Source: Sphingomonas bisphenolicum (GTDB taxonomy: Bacteria > Pseudomonadota > Alphaproteobacteria > Sphingomonadales > Sphingomonadaceae). From it: a DNA stretch of 64,000 nucleotides. This document shows positions 44,982 to 55,898 of this stretch, piece by piece (the stretch's first letter is position 1; every line of letters starts with the position of its first letter). Made by a program: the position numbers and the translations under genes. The notes beneath the pieces are model-generated. The model saw only the letters and a program-made list of their open reading frames with translations. It searched no databases and was not told the origin of the DNA. The DNA lies in assembly GCF_024349785.1 (NCBI RefSeq), contig NZ_AP018817.1:3503501-3567500 (forward strand), in the 5' to 3' direction.

Positions 44982-46408
44982 CAGACCGCTTCCTTGACCT
45001 TGGCGGACACGGCCGCCGACAGCCCCGCCGCCCATTTGGTGATGTCCCCCGCGCCCAGGCAGATGACCATGTCGTCCGGCTGGATATCGGCGGCGACCAG
45101 CGACGCGAGGTCGGCGGCATCGGTGACGGTGGAGGCATGGCGATGGCCGCGGCGCTTGAGGCCGGCGACCAAAGCGGCGCTGTCCACGCCCTCTATCGGC
45201 TGCTCGCCCGCCGTATAGACCGGGGCGGCATAGACGATGTCGGCATCGTTGAAGGCCTGCTGGAACTCGTCCATCAGGTCGCGCAGGCGGGTGAAGCGGT
45301 GCGGCTGCACCACGGCGATGACGCGGCCTTTCGCGCCTTCTCGCGCGGCGGCGAGGACCGCCTTGATCTCGACCGGGTGGTGGCCATAATCGTCGATCAC
45401 GGTGGCGGTGCCGCCTGCGATGGCGATCTGCCCGACATTGGTGAAGCGACGCTTGACCCCGCCGAACTTGGCGAAGCCGGTCTGGATCGTCGCGTCGTCG
45501 ATGCCCATGTGCAGCGCGACGCCGATCGCCGCCATGGCGTTCAGCACATTATGGCGGCCGGGCATCGGCATTTCGATACCCTCGATCTTCCGCGTCGATC
45601 CGTCGCGCTCGCGCACCTGGATGTCGAAGCGGTTGCCGCCGGGGAAGCTGACGACATTGTCGCCGCGAATGTCGGCCTGCGCGGAAAAACCATAGGTCAC
45701 GATCCGCCGGTCCTGCACGCGCGGCAGGATCGCCTGCACTTCGGGATGATCCAGGCACAGCAGGGCCGCGCCGTAGAAGGGGACGTTGCCGACGAACTCG
45801 ACAAAGGCGTCCTTCACCCGGTCGAAGCTGCCATAATGGTCGAGATGTTCGGGATCGATATTGGTGACGACCGCGATCGTGCCGTCCAGGCGCAGGAAGC
45901 TGCCGTCGCTTTCGTCGGCCTCGACCACCATCCAGTCGCTGTTGCCGAGGCGCGCGTTGGAGCCATAGCTGTTGATGATGCCGCCGTTGATGACGGTGGG
46001 ATCGACGCCGCCCGCGTCCAGCAGCGCCGCCACCATCGACGTCGTCGTGGTCTTGCCATGGGTGCCCGCCACCGCGACGGTGGATTTGAGGCGCATCAGT
46101 TCGGCCAGCATTTCGGCGCGGCGGATGACGGGGACGCGATTTTCCAGCGCCAGCTCGACCTCCGGATTGCCGCGCTTGATCGCGGTGGAGGTGACGACCA
46201 CAGCGGCGTCGCCCAGATTTTCCGCCTTATGACCGATCATCACGCGGATGCCCTTGGCCCGCAGCCCCTCGACCACATAGCCTTCGGCCACGTCCGACCC
46301 CTGAACGTCATAACCCAGATTATGCATCACTTCGGCGATGCCGGACATGCCGATGCCGCCAATGCCGATGAAATGGATCGTGCCGATGTCCGTGCCGACA
46401 CCCTTCAT
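44981..46408 (-). CDS. murC: UDP-N-acetylmuramate--L-alanine ligase
   Basis: The 475-residue Mur ligase adds L-Ala to UDP-MurNAc. It has [16 protein letters not shown] at the N-terminus, the ATP loop [36 protein letters not shown] and [12 protein letters not shown]. Upstream, the 64-bp gap to murG contains a dispersed palindrome. Confidence 0.97.
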   Translation of the reverse strand: MKGVGTDIGTIHFIGIGGIGMSGIAEVMHNLGYDVQGSDVAEGYVVEGLRAKGIRVMIGHKAENLGDAAVVVTSTAIKRGNPEVELALENRVPVIRRAEMLAELMRLKSTVAVAGTHGKTTTTSMVAALLDAGGVDPTVINGGIINSYGSNARLGNSDWMVVEADESDGSFLRLDGTIAVVTNIDPEHLDHYGSFDRVKDAFVEFVGNVPFYGAALLCLDHPEVQAILPRVQDRRIVTYGFSAQADIRGDNVVSFPGGNRFDIQVRERDGSTRKIEGIEMPMPGRHNVLNAMAAIGVALHMGIDDATIQTGFAKFGGVKRRFTNVGQIAIAGGTATVIDDYGHHPVEIKAVLAAAREGAKGRVIAVVQPHRFTRLRDLMDEFQQAFNDADIVYAAPVYTAGEQPIEGVDSAALVAGLKRRGHRHASTVTDAADLASLVAADIQPDDMVICLGAGDITKWAAGLSAAVSAKVKEAV

Positions 46409-46431
46409 GCGATAAACTCCGAAACTATACG

Positions 46432-46458
46432 GTTATCCCGGCGGAAGCTGGGATGACG
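46432..46458. repeat. Short dispersed palindrome between murG and murC
   Basis: ATCCCGGC (46435-46442) pairs with GCTGGGAT (46447-46454) around GGAA, within GTTATCCCGGCGGAAGCTGG followed by GATGACG. This word (GTCATCCCAGC and complement) is a common alphaproteobacterial dispersed repeat. It sits inside the dcw operon. Confidence 0.6.
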
Positions 46459-46472
46459 AAGGAAAAGGCCGG

Positions 46473-47654
46473 TCACGCCGGGACACCCTGCAAATTGAGC
46501 GTGGTGGGCGTCGGCCCGACCCGCACCGGATCGTTCAAGATCGGCGCAGTGCCGATGCTTTCGAGCAGGTCGGCCATGTCGCGCGCCGCATGGGGGCGGC
46601 CGCAGCCGCGCGCGCGCTTCGCCGCGTTCAGCAGCGCGCCGGGTTCCAGCGCCATTTTCTGCATCTGCTTGGCCAGTTCGACCGCGGTGAAGCGGGCCTG
46701 CGGTATCGTGCGCGCGCCGCCCGCCTCGGTCATTTCCCTGGCATTGGCGGTCTGGTGATCGTCCATCGCGCTGGGCAGCGGGATCAGGATCGCGGGACGC
46801 CCGGCGCAGGTGAGTTCGGCCAGCGTCGAGGCACCCGCGCGCGCGATCACCAGATGCGACCAGCCCAGCTTTTCGGGCACGTCGTTGAAATAGGTGGCGA
46901 GGTCGGCGGGAATTTCCATCTCCGCATAGGTCTTGCGCACGCGATCGATATCCTCGGCGCGGCATTGCTGCGTCACCTGCAACCGGCGGCGCAGCGCGAC
47001 CGGCAGCATCGACAGACCTTCTGGCACGACGCTGGACAGGATCGTCGCGCCCTGGCTGCCGCCGATCACCAGCACGCGGAACACGCTTTCGTCGGTCAGC
47101 GCGGGGAAATCCTCTTCGCGCAACTGTTTCACTTCTTCGCGCACCGGATTGCCGATCAGATGGACCTTGCCCGCATAGCCGTCCTTGAGCCGTTCGACAT
47201 TCGGATAGGCGGTCGCGATGGCGTCGACGCGGCCGGCCAGCAGGCGGTTGACCCGGCCCAGAACCGCATTCTGCTCATGGATGGCGGTCGGAATGCCGTC
47301 CGCCAATGCGCCCAGCAGCGCGGGCATGGCGGGATAGCCGCCAAAGCCGACGACGGCGGTGGGGCGGAAGGTTTCGTTCAAACGGCGGGCCATGGCGCGG
47401 CCTGCCAGGATCGCCTTCAGGGCGCCCGGCCAGCTCGACGGATTCTTGGTCATGCGTCCCGCGGGCATGACATGGACCTGCGCCCGATTGTCTGGCGCGT
47501 GATCGAAAATGCCGGGGATTTTCGCGCCGCGCTCATCGGTGACGAGCGCGACATGATGGCCCCGCGCCATCAGCTCTTCGGCGACGGCGTGCGCTGGAAT
47601 CATATGGCCCCCCGTCCCGCCGGCGGCGAGGACGAAGTGACGGGAAATGCTCAT
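46473..47654 (-). CDS. murG: UDP-GlcNAc:undecaprenyl-PP-MurNAc-pentapeptide GlcNAc transferase
   Basis: The 393-residue glycosyltransferase makes lipid II on the inner face of the membrane. It has LAAGGTGGHMIPA, VGFGGYPAMPAL, HEQNAVLGRVNR, VIGGSQGA and the donor-site IARAGASTLAEL, with DDHQTANA near the end. The C-terminal tail beyond the fold (about 345-393) is longer than in E. coli. The ATG at 47654 overlaps the ftsW stop (ATGA). Confidence 0.96.
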   Translation of the reverse strand: MSISRHFVLAAGGTGGHMIPAHAVAEELMARGHHVALVTDERGAKIPGIFDHAPDNRAQVHVMPAGRMTKNPSSWPGALKAILAGRAMARRLNETFRPTAVVGFGGYPAMPALLGALADGIPTAIHEQNAVLGRVNRLLAGRVDAIATAYPNVERLKDGYAGKVHLIGNPVREEVKQLREEDFPALTDESVFRVLVIGGSQGATILSSVVPEGLSMLPVALRRRLQVTQQCRAEDIDRVRKTYAEMEIPADLATYFNDVPEKLGWSHLVIARAGASTLAELTCAGRPAILIPLPSAMDDHQTANAREMTEAGGARTIPQARFTAVELAKQMQKMALEPGALLNAAKRARGCGRPHAARDMADLLESIGTAPILNDPVRVGPTPTTLNLQGVPA

Positions 47655-48853
47655 CGACCACTCCATTTGACGACGGTATGCCGGCCCATGAAGGGATTGC
47701 GCCGGGTAAAGGCGAGCAGCAGGCCGACCCCGATGCAGAGCGCCAGCATAGAGGAGCCGCCATAGCTGATAAAGGGCAGCGTCATACCCTTTGACGGAAA
47801 TATCTGCGCATTGACGCCCATATTGATGATCGCCTGCAACCCGAACTGGGTGGTGAGACCCGCAGCGGCGAGGATGGTGAACACATCTTCCTCGTCCAGC
47901 AGGCGCAACAGCACGCGCACTACGATGGCGAGATAGACGCAGGCGATGGCGATGCAGGCGAGCAGGCCGAACTCTTCGCCGATGACCGAGAAGATGTAAT
48001 CGGTATGCGCTTCGGGCAGGCGGAACTTGTTCTGGCCCCCACCCGGCCCGACACCGGTGAAGCCGCCATGGGAAATGGTGCGGAAGGCAAGATCGGTCTG
48101 GTCCGGGCCGGCGTCGAGCTGGACGCCGATGCCCAGAAAGTCGTTCACGCGCTGGCGGCCATTTTCATAGAACATATAGACTGCGATCAACCCGACCAGC
48201 GCCACCCCGCCCATCGCGCCGATGAAGCGCATCGACACGCCCGACAGCAGCAGCAACACGCCAAGGCAGGCGGCGAAGATGACGGTCTGGCCAAAGTCGG
48301 GCTGGCGCATCAGGATTATGGCGATGAGGCCAGTGACGCAGAAGCTCAAGGGCACGACCGGCAGGCTCATATCCTTGGTCCGCAGCGACAGCAGCCAGGC
48401 CAGCGCCACGACGAAGACGGGCTTGAGGAACTCGGACGGCTGGAAGCGGAAGCCGGGCAGGTCGATCCAGCGCTTCGCGCCGTTCACCGTCGATCCCAAT
48501 ATCGGCACGCACAGCAGCATGACGAAGAAGAAGGCGCAGCCGAATATCGCCAGCCGCCGCGCCTGCGGCCGGGGGAGCATCGAGATGACCAGCATGATCG
48601 GCAGGCCGATGAAGACCCACATCAATTGACGGTAGAAATAGATGAGCGGATTGACCGCCACCGACGCCGTCGACCGGTCGATCGCCGCGACGGGGGACGC
48701 GGCCGCGACCGCGACCAGCCCGATCGCCATCAAGGTGACGATCAGCGACAGCAGGACGCGGTCGATCTCCCAGAACCAGATGGCAAGCGCCGTCCGTTCG
48801 CGCGGCACGGTGCGGGTGCGGAACCCCTTCACCAGTTCGCCAGCCTTGAACAT
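47651..48853 (-). CDS. ftsW: Peptidoglycan glycosyltransferase FtsW
   Basis: The 400-residue SEDS protein has about ten transmembrane helices. It contains GAKRWIDLPGFRFQPSEFLK, MRQPDFGQTVIF, the extracellular GPGGGQNKFRLPEAHTDYIF with the catalytic Asp region, and ISYGGSSML. It polymerises lipid II at the septum with FtsI. The ATG at 48853 has GGAAGGGA at good spacing; one at 48877 is possible. Confidence 0.95.
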   Translation of the reverse strand: MFKAGELVKGFRTRTVPRERTALAIWFWEIDRVLLSLIVTLMAIGLVAVAAASPVAAIDRSTASVAVNPLIYFYRQLMWVFIGLPIMLVISMLPRPQARRLAIFGCAFFFVMLLCVPILGSTVNGAKRWIDLPGFRFQPSEFLKPVFVVALAWLLSLRTKDMSLPVVPLSFCVTGLIAIILMRQPDFGQTVIFAACLGVLLLLSGVSMRFIGAMGGVALVGLIAVYMFYENGRQRVNDFLGIGVQLDAGPDQTDLAFRTISHGGFTGVGPGGGQNKFRLPEAHTDYIFSVIGEEFGLLACIAIACVYLAIVVRVLLRLLDEEDVFTILAAAGLTTQFGLQAIINMGVNAQIFPSKGMTLPFISYGGSSMLALCIGVGLLLAFTRRNPFMGRHTVVKWSGR

Positions 48854-48902
48854 CCGTGTCGTCCCTTCCCTGCCCATCGTCTCGCCCCCCGGCTATGCTG
48901 GC

Positions 48903-50228
48903 TTAATCGCCCGTCGATCCCAACGCCGCGACGGCGGCAGCGAAGGCATCGCCGCGCGCTTCGAAATCGCGAAACTGGTCGAAACTGGCGCAGGCGGGCG
49001 ACAATAGCACCACATCCCCCGGCTGCGCGATGCGCGCGGCGCGGCGGACGGCGGCGCTTAGCATTTCACTGTCGTCCACCGCCATATGCGGCCGCAGCAG
49101 ATCGGCGAACATATGCCCCGCTTCACCGATGGTATAGGCGTGGGCGACATTGCCGAAATGGGGGACGCATTCGTCCAGATTGTCGGATTTGGCGACGCCG
49201 CCCAGGATCCAGTGGATACGGGGCTTGCCGTCCTTTGCCGGCCAGGCGGCGAGCGCGGGCGCGGTGGAGGCGGCGTTGGTCGCCTTGCTGTCGTTGACGT
49301 AGAGGACGCCGTTATGCGTGCCGACCGCCTGCATCCGGTGCGGGAGCGAGGCGTAGCTGGCGAGGGCGTTGTCGATGGTATCGGGGTCGATATCCAGGGC
49401 CGTTGCGACGGCGATGGCCACCGCCGCGTTCTGGGCGTTGTGCGGGCCTTGCAGGGCGGGCCAGGTCAATTGGGCGACGGGATCGATGTCGCGAGAATGG
49501 ACAGCCTTCAGAGGCGCTGCCGTGTCTGAAGCAATAATTCGGCTCGCGGAATCTTCAACAGCTATAACCGCGACATGCTCGGTCGACTGCATCGCAAACA
49601 GCCGTGCCTTGGACGCGACATAGCCTTCGAACCCATCGTACCGATCAAGATGGTCGGGCGTGATGTTGAGCAATACCGCGACGTCGCAGTCCAGGCTGCG
49701 GGTCAGGTCGATCTGGTAGCTGGACAGTTCCAGCACATAGACGCCCACGCCATGCAAATTGGGTTCCAACGGCGGCTGGCTCAGGATCGGCAGGCCGATA
49801 TTGCCGCCCATCACCGTGGGGAAACCCGCCTGCTCGATGATGTGGTGGATCAGCGCCGTGGTGGTCGACTTGCCGTTGGTGCCGGTGATGCCGACGACCT
49901 TGTGCGGCGGCAACGTCGGACGGGCGAGCGCGAACAGTTCGATATCGCCGATGATCGGGACGCCAGCGATCTTCGCGCGCATCGCGATCGGGTGGCGGTT
50001 CAATGGCACGCCCGGCGACACGACGATGCCGTCAAAGCCGCTGAGGTCGATCTCCATCGGGTCGCCCAGTTCCGCCTTGCCCTCGACCAGAGCGCGCGCT
50101 TCCTCCCGACTGTCCCATGCCACGACACGCGCGCCGCTGGCGACCAGCGTCTCGACCGTCGCCAGGCCCGACCGCGCCAGACCCAGCACGGCGTAACGCT
50201 TGCCCGCAAATGCCTCCGAAACGATCAT
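48903..50228 (-). CDS. murD: UDP-N-acetylmuramoylalanine--D-glutamate ligase
   Basis: The 441-residue Mur ligase adds D-Glu. Motifs include YAVLGLARSGLAT, VVSPGVPLN, the ATP loop GITGTNGKSTTTAL, NITPDHLDRYDG, MQAVGTHNGVLYVNDSKATN and LSPACASFDQF. The last motif is the usual C-terminal signature. It is 4 bases after mraY on the same strand. Confidence 0.97.
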   Translation of the reverse strand: MIVSEAFAGKRYAVLGLARSGLATVETLVASGARVVAWDSREEARALVEGKAELGDPMEIDLSGFDGIVVSPGVPLNRHPIAMRAKIAGVPIIGDIELFALARPTLPPHKVVGITGTNGKSTTTALIHHIIEQAGFPTVMGGNIGLPILSQPPLEPNLHGVGVYVLELSSYQIDLTRSLDCDVAVLLNITPDHLDRYDGFEGYVASKARLFAMQSTEHVAVIAVEDSASRIIASDTAAPLKAVHSRDIDPVAQLTWPALQGPHNAQNAAVAIAVATALDIDPDTIDNALASYASLPHRMQAVGTHNGVLYVNDSKATNAASTAPALAAWPAKDGKPRIHWILGGVAKSDNLDECVPHFGNVAHAYTIGEAGHMFADLLRPHMAVDDSEMLSAAVRRAARIAQPGDVVLLSPACASFDQFRDFEARGDAFAAAVAALGSTGD

Positions 50229-50232
50229 CCCT

Positions 50233-51306
50233 TCACCTCAGCTTCAGGGTGGCGAGACCGGCGAGCGCCAGCACGAAGGCGATGATCCAGAAACGGATCA
50301 CCACGGTCGGCTCGGCCCAGCCCAGTTGCTCGAAATGATGGTGGATCGGCGCCATCTTGAACACGCGCTTGCCGGTGCGCTTGTAGAAGAAGACCTGGAT
50401 GATGACCGACAGCGCCTCCACGACGAAGAGGCCGCCGATAATGCCCAGCACGATCTCATGATGGGCGGTGACCGCGATCACCCCGATCGTTCCGCCCAGC
50501 GCCAGCGACCCCGTGTCGCCCATGAACACCGCGGCGGGCGGCGCGTTGAACCAGAGGAAGGCGAGGCCCGACCCGATGATCGCCCCACACAATATGGTCA
50601 GGTTCCCCGCGCCCGGCACGTGCGGGATGCCCAGATAGGCGGCGAAGTCGGCCCGACCGACCAGATAGACGATCAGCATGAAGGCAAGGCTGGCGATGAT
50701 GACCGGCATGGTGGCGAGGCCGTCGAGGCCATCGGTCAGGTTCACCGCATTGCCGAAGGCGACGATGACGAAGGCGGCGAAGCAGAAGTAAAATGGCCCC
50801 AGCTCGATCGCCGGGCCATTGTAGAAGGGCACGTAGAGCGCGGTATTGCCATGCTGGTTGACGATCATCCAGGCGGCAAAGCCCGCGATGAGGAATTCGA
50901 ACAGCAGGCGCATCTTGCCCGACAGTCCCTTGTGGCTGGCCTTGGTCACCTTGTCATAATCGTCGAGGAAGCCGATCGCGCCGAAGCCCAGGGTCACGAA
51001 CAGGCAGGCCCAGACATAGGTGGAGGACAGGTCCATCCACAGCAGCACCGAAATGACCATCGAGGTCAGGATCATCAGGCCGCCCATGGTGGGCGTGCCG
51101 CGCTTGGCGAGGTGGGTCTGGGGGCCGTCGTCGCGGATCGGCTGCCCCTTGCCCTGGCGGACGCGCAGCCAGCCGATGAATTTGGGGCCGATGACCAGGC
51201 CGATCAGCAACGCGGTGAAGATCGCCGCGCCCGCACGGAAGGACAGGTAGCGGATGAGGTTGAACACCCCCGCGAAATCGAGCGTTTCGGCCAGCCAGTA
51301 GAGCAT
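50233..51306 (-). CDS. mraY: Phospho-N-acetylmuramoyl-pentapeptide transferase
   Basis: The 357-residue membrane enzyme makes lipid I. It has about ten transmembrane helices and the conserved [22 protein letters not shown] (Asp pair), [10 protein letters not shown] and [11 protein letters not shown] plus [10 protein letters not shown] loops. Its ATG shares one base with the murF stop (TAATG). Confidence 0.97.
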   Translation of the reverse strand: MLYWLAETLDFAGVFNLIRYLSFRAGAAIFTALLIGLVIGPKFIGWLRVRQGKGQPIRDDGPQTHLAKRGTPTMGGLMILTSMVISVLLWMDLSSTYVWACLFVTLGFGAIGFLDDYDKVTKASHKGLSGKMRLLFEFLIAGFAAWMIVNQHGNTALYVPFYNGPAIELGPFYFCFAAFVIVAFGNAVNLTDGLDGLATMPVIIASLAFMLIVYLVGRADFAAYLGIPHVPGAGNLTILCGAIIGSGLAFLWFNAPPAAVFMGDTGSLALGGTIGVIAVTAHHEIVLGIIGGLFVVEALSVIIQVFFYKRTGKRVFKMAPIHHHFEQLGWAEPTVVIRFWIIAFVLALAGLATLKLR

Positions 51307-52697
51307 TAGTTCCTATCTCCGTCACGGGCGCTGTCGGCCATGGCGGCGACCAGGCGGGACAAGCCCACGCCGTTCGAGCCTTTGACCAGTATCGCGTCGC
51401 CCGCGCGTATTTCGCTTTGGATGAGGGGAATGGCCGCCGCCGTATCGGCGACATGCGCATAGGGAATGATGCCGTCGAGCAGATCGGCCAGCGGCGCCAT
51501 TTCCGCGCCGACCAATATCGCATAATCGACCCGGCCCGTACCGAGCGGTTCGGCAAGGCCGGCATGGAGTTCCACGCTGCGGTCGCCCAGCTCGCGCATG
51601 CCGCCCAATATGGCGATACGCCGGTCGGCCTTTTCGCGGCCCAGTTGCGTGAGCGTCGCGGTCATGGACAGCGGATTGGCGTTGTAGCTTTCGTCGATCA
51701 GCAGCGCTTCGCCGCCCGCGACCGGCAGGATGCGCCGCTCGCCCCGGCCCGGCAGGCCCGGCATTTCGGCGAGCGCCAGGCCCGCTGCGGCCAGATCGCC
51801 GCCCACCGCATCGACCGCCGCCAGCACCGCCAGCGCGTTCGACACCCAATGGTCGCCCGGCGCGGCGACAGTGAAGCACAGCTCCGCGTCGGGCAGGGTT
51901 GCGGTGACCAGCGTACCGCCGCCCGGCGCCGGCACGGCTTCGCGCGCGCAGACGTCGGCCTGCGGGCTGGTGCCGAAGGTCAGGATGCGCGCCGCGTGGC
52001 GTTCCGCCTTGTTGTAGAGCAGCGCGACATGCGGGCTGTCATAGGGGATGATCGCGGTGCCGCCGGGTTGCAGCCCCTCGAAAATCTCCGCCTTGGCCTC
52101 GGCGATCTTCGCCTCCGTGCCGAAAAATTCGATATGGGCCGGCGCGATCGCGGTGACGATGGCGACATGGGGGCGGACCTGCCGCGTCAGGGCGGACAGT
52201 TCGCCGGCATGGTTCATGCCCATTTCGAACACGCCATGGGCCGACCCGCGCGGCATCCGGGCGAGGCTGAGCGGTACGCCGACATGATTATTGTAGCTTT
52301 TGACCGAGCGATGCACCTGCCCCGGCGCGGCGCGATCGAGCGCCTGGAACAACGCTTCCTTGGTGCCGGTCTTGCCGACCGATCCGGTCACGCCGATTAC
52401 CTTGCCGCCCATACGCTTGCGCGACGCTTTTCCCAGCGCTTCGAGCGCGGCGGCGCTGTCGGGCACCAGGATATGGGGGTGCGCCACCGGCTCGCTGACG
52501 ATCGCGCCTGCCGCACCCTGCCCGAACGCCTTGTCGATGAACCTGTGGCCGTCGGTCGTCTCGCCCTTCATCGCGACGAACAGGTCGCCCTGCCCGACTT
52601 CGCGACTGTCGAAGGCGACGCCCGAAACGGCGAACGGCGCCGACGCGGCGCCGCCTGTGGCCTCAGCGATTTCGGTGGAGGTCCAGAGGTCTGGCAT
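51306..52697 (-). CDS. murF: UDP-N-acetylmuramoyl-tripeptide--D-alanyl-D-alanine ligase
   Basis: The 463-residue Mur ligase adds D-Ala-D-Ala. It shows [29 protein letters not shown] (ATP loop), [45 protein letters not shown] and [13 protein letters not shown] nine bases earlier also opens the frame; the ATG at 52697 is preferred. It is 43 bases after murE. Confidence 0.96.
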   Translation of the reverse strand: MPDLWTSTEIAEATGGAASAPFAVSGVAFDSREVGQGDLFVAMKGETTDGHRFIDKAFGQGAAGAIVSEPVAHPHILVPDSAAALEALGKASRKRMGGKVIGVTGSVGKTGTKEALFQALDRAAPGQVHRSVKSYNNHVGVPLSLARMPRGSAHGVFEMGMNHAGELSALTRQVRPHVAIVTAIAPAHIEFFGTEAKIAEAKAEIFEGLQPGGTAIIPYDSPHVALLYNKAERHAARILTFGTSPQADVCAREAVPAPGGGTLVTATLPDAELCFTVAAPGDHWVSNALAVLAAVDAVGGDLAAAGLALAEMPGLPGRGERRILPVAGGEALLIDESYNANPLSMTATLTQLGREKADRRIAILGGMRELGDRSVELHAGLAEPLGTGRVDYAILVGAEMAPLADLLDGIIPYAHVADTAAAIPLIQSEIRAGDAILVKGSNGVGLSRLVAAMADSARDGDRN

Positions 52698-52740
52698 CAG
52701 CGCCAACCCCGGTTCGATTCGGATATAGGGGGGTTAAGCA

Positions 52741-54198
52741 TCAACCCGCGCACTCCCGCGCCACGGTGACGTCATCGAAGGGCAGCACGCGGTCGCCGAT
52801 GATCTGGCCCTGCTCATGCCCCTTGCCCGCCAGCAGGACGATGTCGTCCGCGCCGGCCATGGCGATCGCGGCCGCGATCGCGGCGCGGCGACCGCCCATT
52901 TCCTGCGCCTCCGGTGCGCCGGCCAGCACGGCGGCGCGGATGGCGGAGGGTTCTTCGGAGCGTGGATTGTCGTCGGTCACGATGACATGGTCGGACAGTT
53001 CCGCCGCGACCTTGCCCATCAACGGGCGCTTGCCCGCATCACGATCGCCGCCCGCGCCGAACAGGGTGATGAGCTTGCCGCGCGTATGCGGGCGCAGCGC
53101 CTCGATCGCGGCCTTCAGCCCGTCGGGCGTATGGGCATAATCGACATAGACGGGTGCCCCCGCCTTGCTGATGACGGCGCGTTCAAGGCGTCCGCGCACC
53201 GGCTGGACCCGGCCGAGCAGTTCCAGCACCTTGGCCGTGTCTCCGCCGGTCGCGATGATGAGGCCCGCAGCGGTAAGGGCGTTGGCGGCCTGATAAGCAC
53301 CGATCAGCGGCAGGTTGACCTTATAAATCTTGCCATCCGCTTCGATCTCCAGCGCCTGGCCCAACTGGGTCGGGGTGCGGTTGACCAGGCGCAGCGCCTG
53401 TCCCTGCACCCCGACGCTCAGCACACGAAGCCCCCGCTTCGTAGCCCGCGCGATGACCTTGTCCGACCAGCCATCGTCCGCCCAGACGACCGCCGCGCCA
53501 TCCGCCGAAACGACTTCATCGAACAGCCGCATCTTGGCGTCGAAATAGCGATCCATGTCGCCATGATAGTCGAGATGGTCGCGCGACAGGTTGGTGAAGG
53601 CCCCCGCCATTACCGGCAGCCCTTCTGTGCGATACTGGTCCAGCCCATGGCTAGACGCCTCGAACGCGGCATGGGTGATGCCCTCGCGGCGCAGGCCCGA
53701 CATATTGGCGAGGAAGGTGACGATGTCCGGCGTGGTAAGGCCGGTCGACACCTGATCGACCGCGGTGGTGACGCCCAGCGTGCCGATCGATGCGGACTTA
53801 TGCCCCATCATCCGCCATAGCTGGCGCGCGAGCTCGACCGTGCTGGTCTTGCCGTTTGTGCCGGTGACGGCGACGGTTACGTCCGGGAACGGCGCGAAAT
53901 AGCGCGCCGCCATCAGCGCCAGCAGGCGGCGGGGATTGGCGTGGGCGATGTGGATCGCGCCGTCGACCTTCGCCTCCGGCCGGGCGACCACGGCGACGGC
54001 GCCCGCCTTTACGGCGTCGGCGATATAATCCTCGCCATTGACGCGCAGCCCCTGGAACGCGCCGAAGACGGTGCCGGGCGCGACCTTGCGATTGTCGATG
54101 GCGAAACCGGTCACCGACGAATCGAGGCCGGCACCCGCGCCAGCCTCACCCGATATCGCAGCGTCCAGACCGTCGACCAGCGAGCCAAGGCGCATCAT
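52741..54198 (-). CDS. murE: UDP-MurNAc-L-Ala-D-Glu--meso-2,6-diaminopimelate ligase
   Basis: The 485-residue Mur ligase adds the third stem residue. It has the ATP loop AVTGTNGKTSTVEL, FEASSHGLDQYRTEG, NLSRDHLDYHGDMD, VDYAHTPDGLKAAI and FGAGGDRDAGKRPLMG. The substrate motif DDNPRSE (as in DNPR) indicates meso-diaminopimelate rather than lysine. Its ATG overlaps the ftsI stop (ATGA). Confidence 0.97.
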   Translation of the reverse strand: MMRLGSLVDGLDAAISGEAGAGAGLDSSVTGFAIDNRKVAPGTVFGAFQGLRVNGEDYIADAVKAGAVAVVARPEAKVDGAIHIAHANPRRLLALMAARYFAPFPDVTVAVTGTNGKTSTVELARQLWRMMGHKSASIGTLGVTTAVDQVSTGLTTPDIVTFLANMSGLRREGITHAAFEASSHGLDQYRTEGLPVMAGAFTNLSRDHLDYHGDMDRYFDAKMRLFDEVVSADGAAVVWADDGWSDKVIARATKRGLRVLSVGVQGQALRLVNRTPTQLGQALEIEADGKIYKVNLPLIGAYQAANALTAAGLIIATGGDTAKVLELLGRVQPVRGRLERAVISKAGAPVYVDYAHTPDGLKAAIEALRPHTRGKLITLFGAGGDRDAGKRPLMGKVAAELSDHVIVTDDNPRSEEPSAIRAAVLAGAPEAQEMGGRRAAIAAAIAMAGADDIVLLAGKGHEQGQIIGDRVLPFDDVTVARECAG

Positions 54199-55898
54199 TC
54201 TTTCTCCTTGTCGCCGTGCAGCAACGGCATCAGGTCGGAAATATCGACATCGCGGCTCTCGTCCGGCAATACGCCCAGCATCGGACCGGTGCGCTCAACC
54301 ACCCGCTTCACCACCGGCGCGGCGGTCCAGGCGGCCGTGCGCAGGCCATATTGCCCCGTCGCCTCGTCCATGATCGCGACGACGACATAGCGGGGATTGT
54401 CCATCGGGAAGGCAGAAGCGAAAGTCGTCACCAGCGAAGTCTTGTTATAGCGCCCCTCTTGAGGCTTTTCGGCGGAACCCGTCTTGCCGCCCACCCGGAA
54501 TCCCTTGGCGTCGGCGCTTCGTCCTGTACCCGCCGACACGATCATCCGCAACAGTTGCCGCATCCGCGCGCTGGTGGCGGCGGAAAAGACGCGGCGTCCC
54601 TCCGGCACTTCGTCGGGGCTGAGCTTGCGCACGGTCGCGGGGCGCCATATGCCGCCATTGACCAGTGCGGCATAGGCGGCTGCCAGATGCAGTGGCGTGA
54701 CCGCAATGCCATGGCCATAGGCCGTCGTCATGCTGGTGATCCGGCCCCAGCTTGACGGCCAGATGCCCTTGGCGCGCTCGTTGAACTCGATCGGCGCGCG
54801 CTGGTCGAAGTCCAGGCTGCGGAACATCTTCTGGAGCGGCGCCGCGCCCATTTCGTCCGCGATCCGTGCCGTGCCGATATTGGAACTGTGAACCAGGATT
54901 TCCGGCACGTTGATCCAGCGGCCCATCGCATGGTCGTCCTTGATGCGAAAGCCCGCGACCGCAAGCGGCGCGGTGGCGTCGTACCGCTTGCTCATCGACG
55001 TCACCACGCCCGCGTCCATCGCTGCGGCGATCGACAGCGGCTTGAACGAGGAACCCAGTTCGTAGCGCGCCTGCACCATATGGTTGCAGAGCGGCGATTC
55101 GCTGCACGTCTTGCCCGCATAATTTTGCAGCTTGTTGGGATCGAAGACGGGGATCGACGCCATGGCGATGATCTCGCCGGTATTGGCGTCCATGATGATG
55201 CCGCCCGCGCCCTTGGCCCGCGTCTGTACCAATTGCGCATAGAGTTCGCTTTCCAGCGCGCCCTGCACCCGGCTGTCGATCGACACGGCGAAGGGCTTGC
55301 CGCGTTGCGCGGCGTCGGTCAGCCGGTCGTTGAACGCGGCCTCCACGCCCATGCCGCCCACGCCATCGGCATTGGGCGCGAAGCCCAGCACATGCGCCGC
55401 GAGCGTGCGCTGCGGATAGAGCCGCTCCTTCTCCCGCGGAAATTCGATGCCGATCTCGCCCAGCGCGTTCACTGCGGCCACCTGTTCGGGCAGCGCGCGG
55501 CGGCGCAGATAGGCCCAGCCGCGCCCACGCAGCTTCTTGTAGAAGGCCGCCTCGGGTTCATCGGGAAAGATTTCGTGCAGCTTGCGCGCCAGTTCGGCCG
55601 GCTCACCGATCAGCTTGGACGGGCGGACCGCCACAGAATAGGCGTCCATGGTGCGCGCCAGCGGCACGCCGTTGCGATCGACGATGTCGGCGCGTGCAGG
55701 CAGGAAGGCGGACAGACTGCCGTCGCCCGTCGCACCATGCGCAAAAATGCCGACCCAGGCGAGTCGGCCGATCAGGATGGAGGTGATAGCCAGGAACAGG
55801 ATCAGCAGCAGCATCAGCCGGTTGTGGGCGATGGCGGTCAGGTTGACCCGCTGCCGCCCCGCCCGCTCCCCGCCTGGCTGGACAATGATTGTGGCCAT
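54195..55898 (-). CDS. ftsI: Septal transpeptidase FtsI (PBP3)
   Basis: The 567-residue class B penicillin-binding protein has one N-terminal transmembrane helix (about 28-50) and an N-terminal pedestal with ADIVDRNGVPLA. The transpeptidase domain has SxxK at ELGSSFKPL (Ser283, Lys286), SSN in LVHSSNIGTA and the KTG motif GGKTGSAEKP. It cross-links septal peptidoglycan with FtsW. Its start shares one base with the ftsL stop. Confidence 0.96.
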   Translation of the reverse strand: MATIIVQPGGERAGRQRVNLTAIAHNRLMLLLILFLAITSILIGRLAWVGIFAHGATGDGSLSAFLPARADIVDRNGVPLARTMDAYSVAVRPSKLIGEPAELARKLHEIFPDEPEAAFYKKLRGRGWAYLRRRALPEQVAAVNALGEIGIEFPREKERLYPQRTLAAHVLGFAPNADGVGGMGVEAAFNDRLTDAAQRGKPFAVSIDSRVQGALESELYAQLVQTRAKGAGGIIMDANTGEIIAMASIPVFDPNKLQNYAGKTCSESPLCNHMVQARYELGSSFKPLSIAAAMDAGVVTSMSKRYDATAPLAVAGFRIKDDHAMGRWINVPEILVHSSNIGTARIADEMGAAPLQKMFRSLDFDQRAPIEFNERAKGIWPSSWGRITSMTTAYGHGIAVTPLHLAAAYAALVNGGIWRPATVRKLSPDEVPEGRRVFSAATSARMRQLLRMIVSAGTGRSADAKGFRVGGKTGSAEKPQEGRYNKTSLVTTFASAFPMDNPRYVVVAIMDEATGQYGLRTAAWTAAPVVKRVVERTGPMLGVLPDESRDVDISDLMPLLHGDKEKE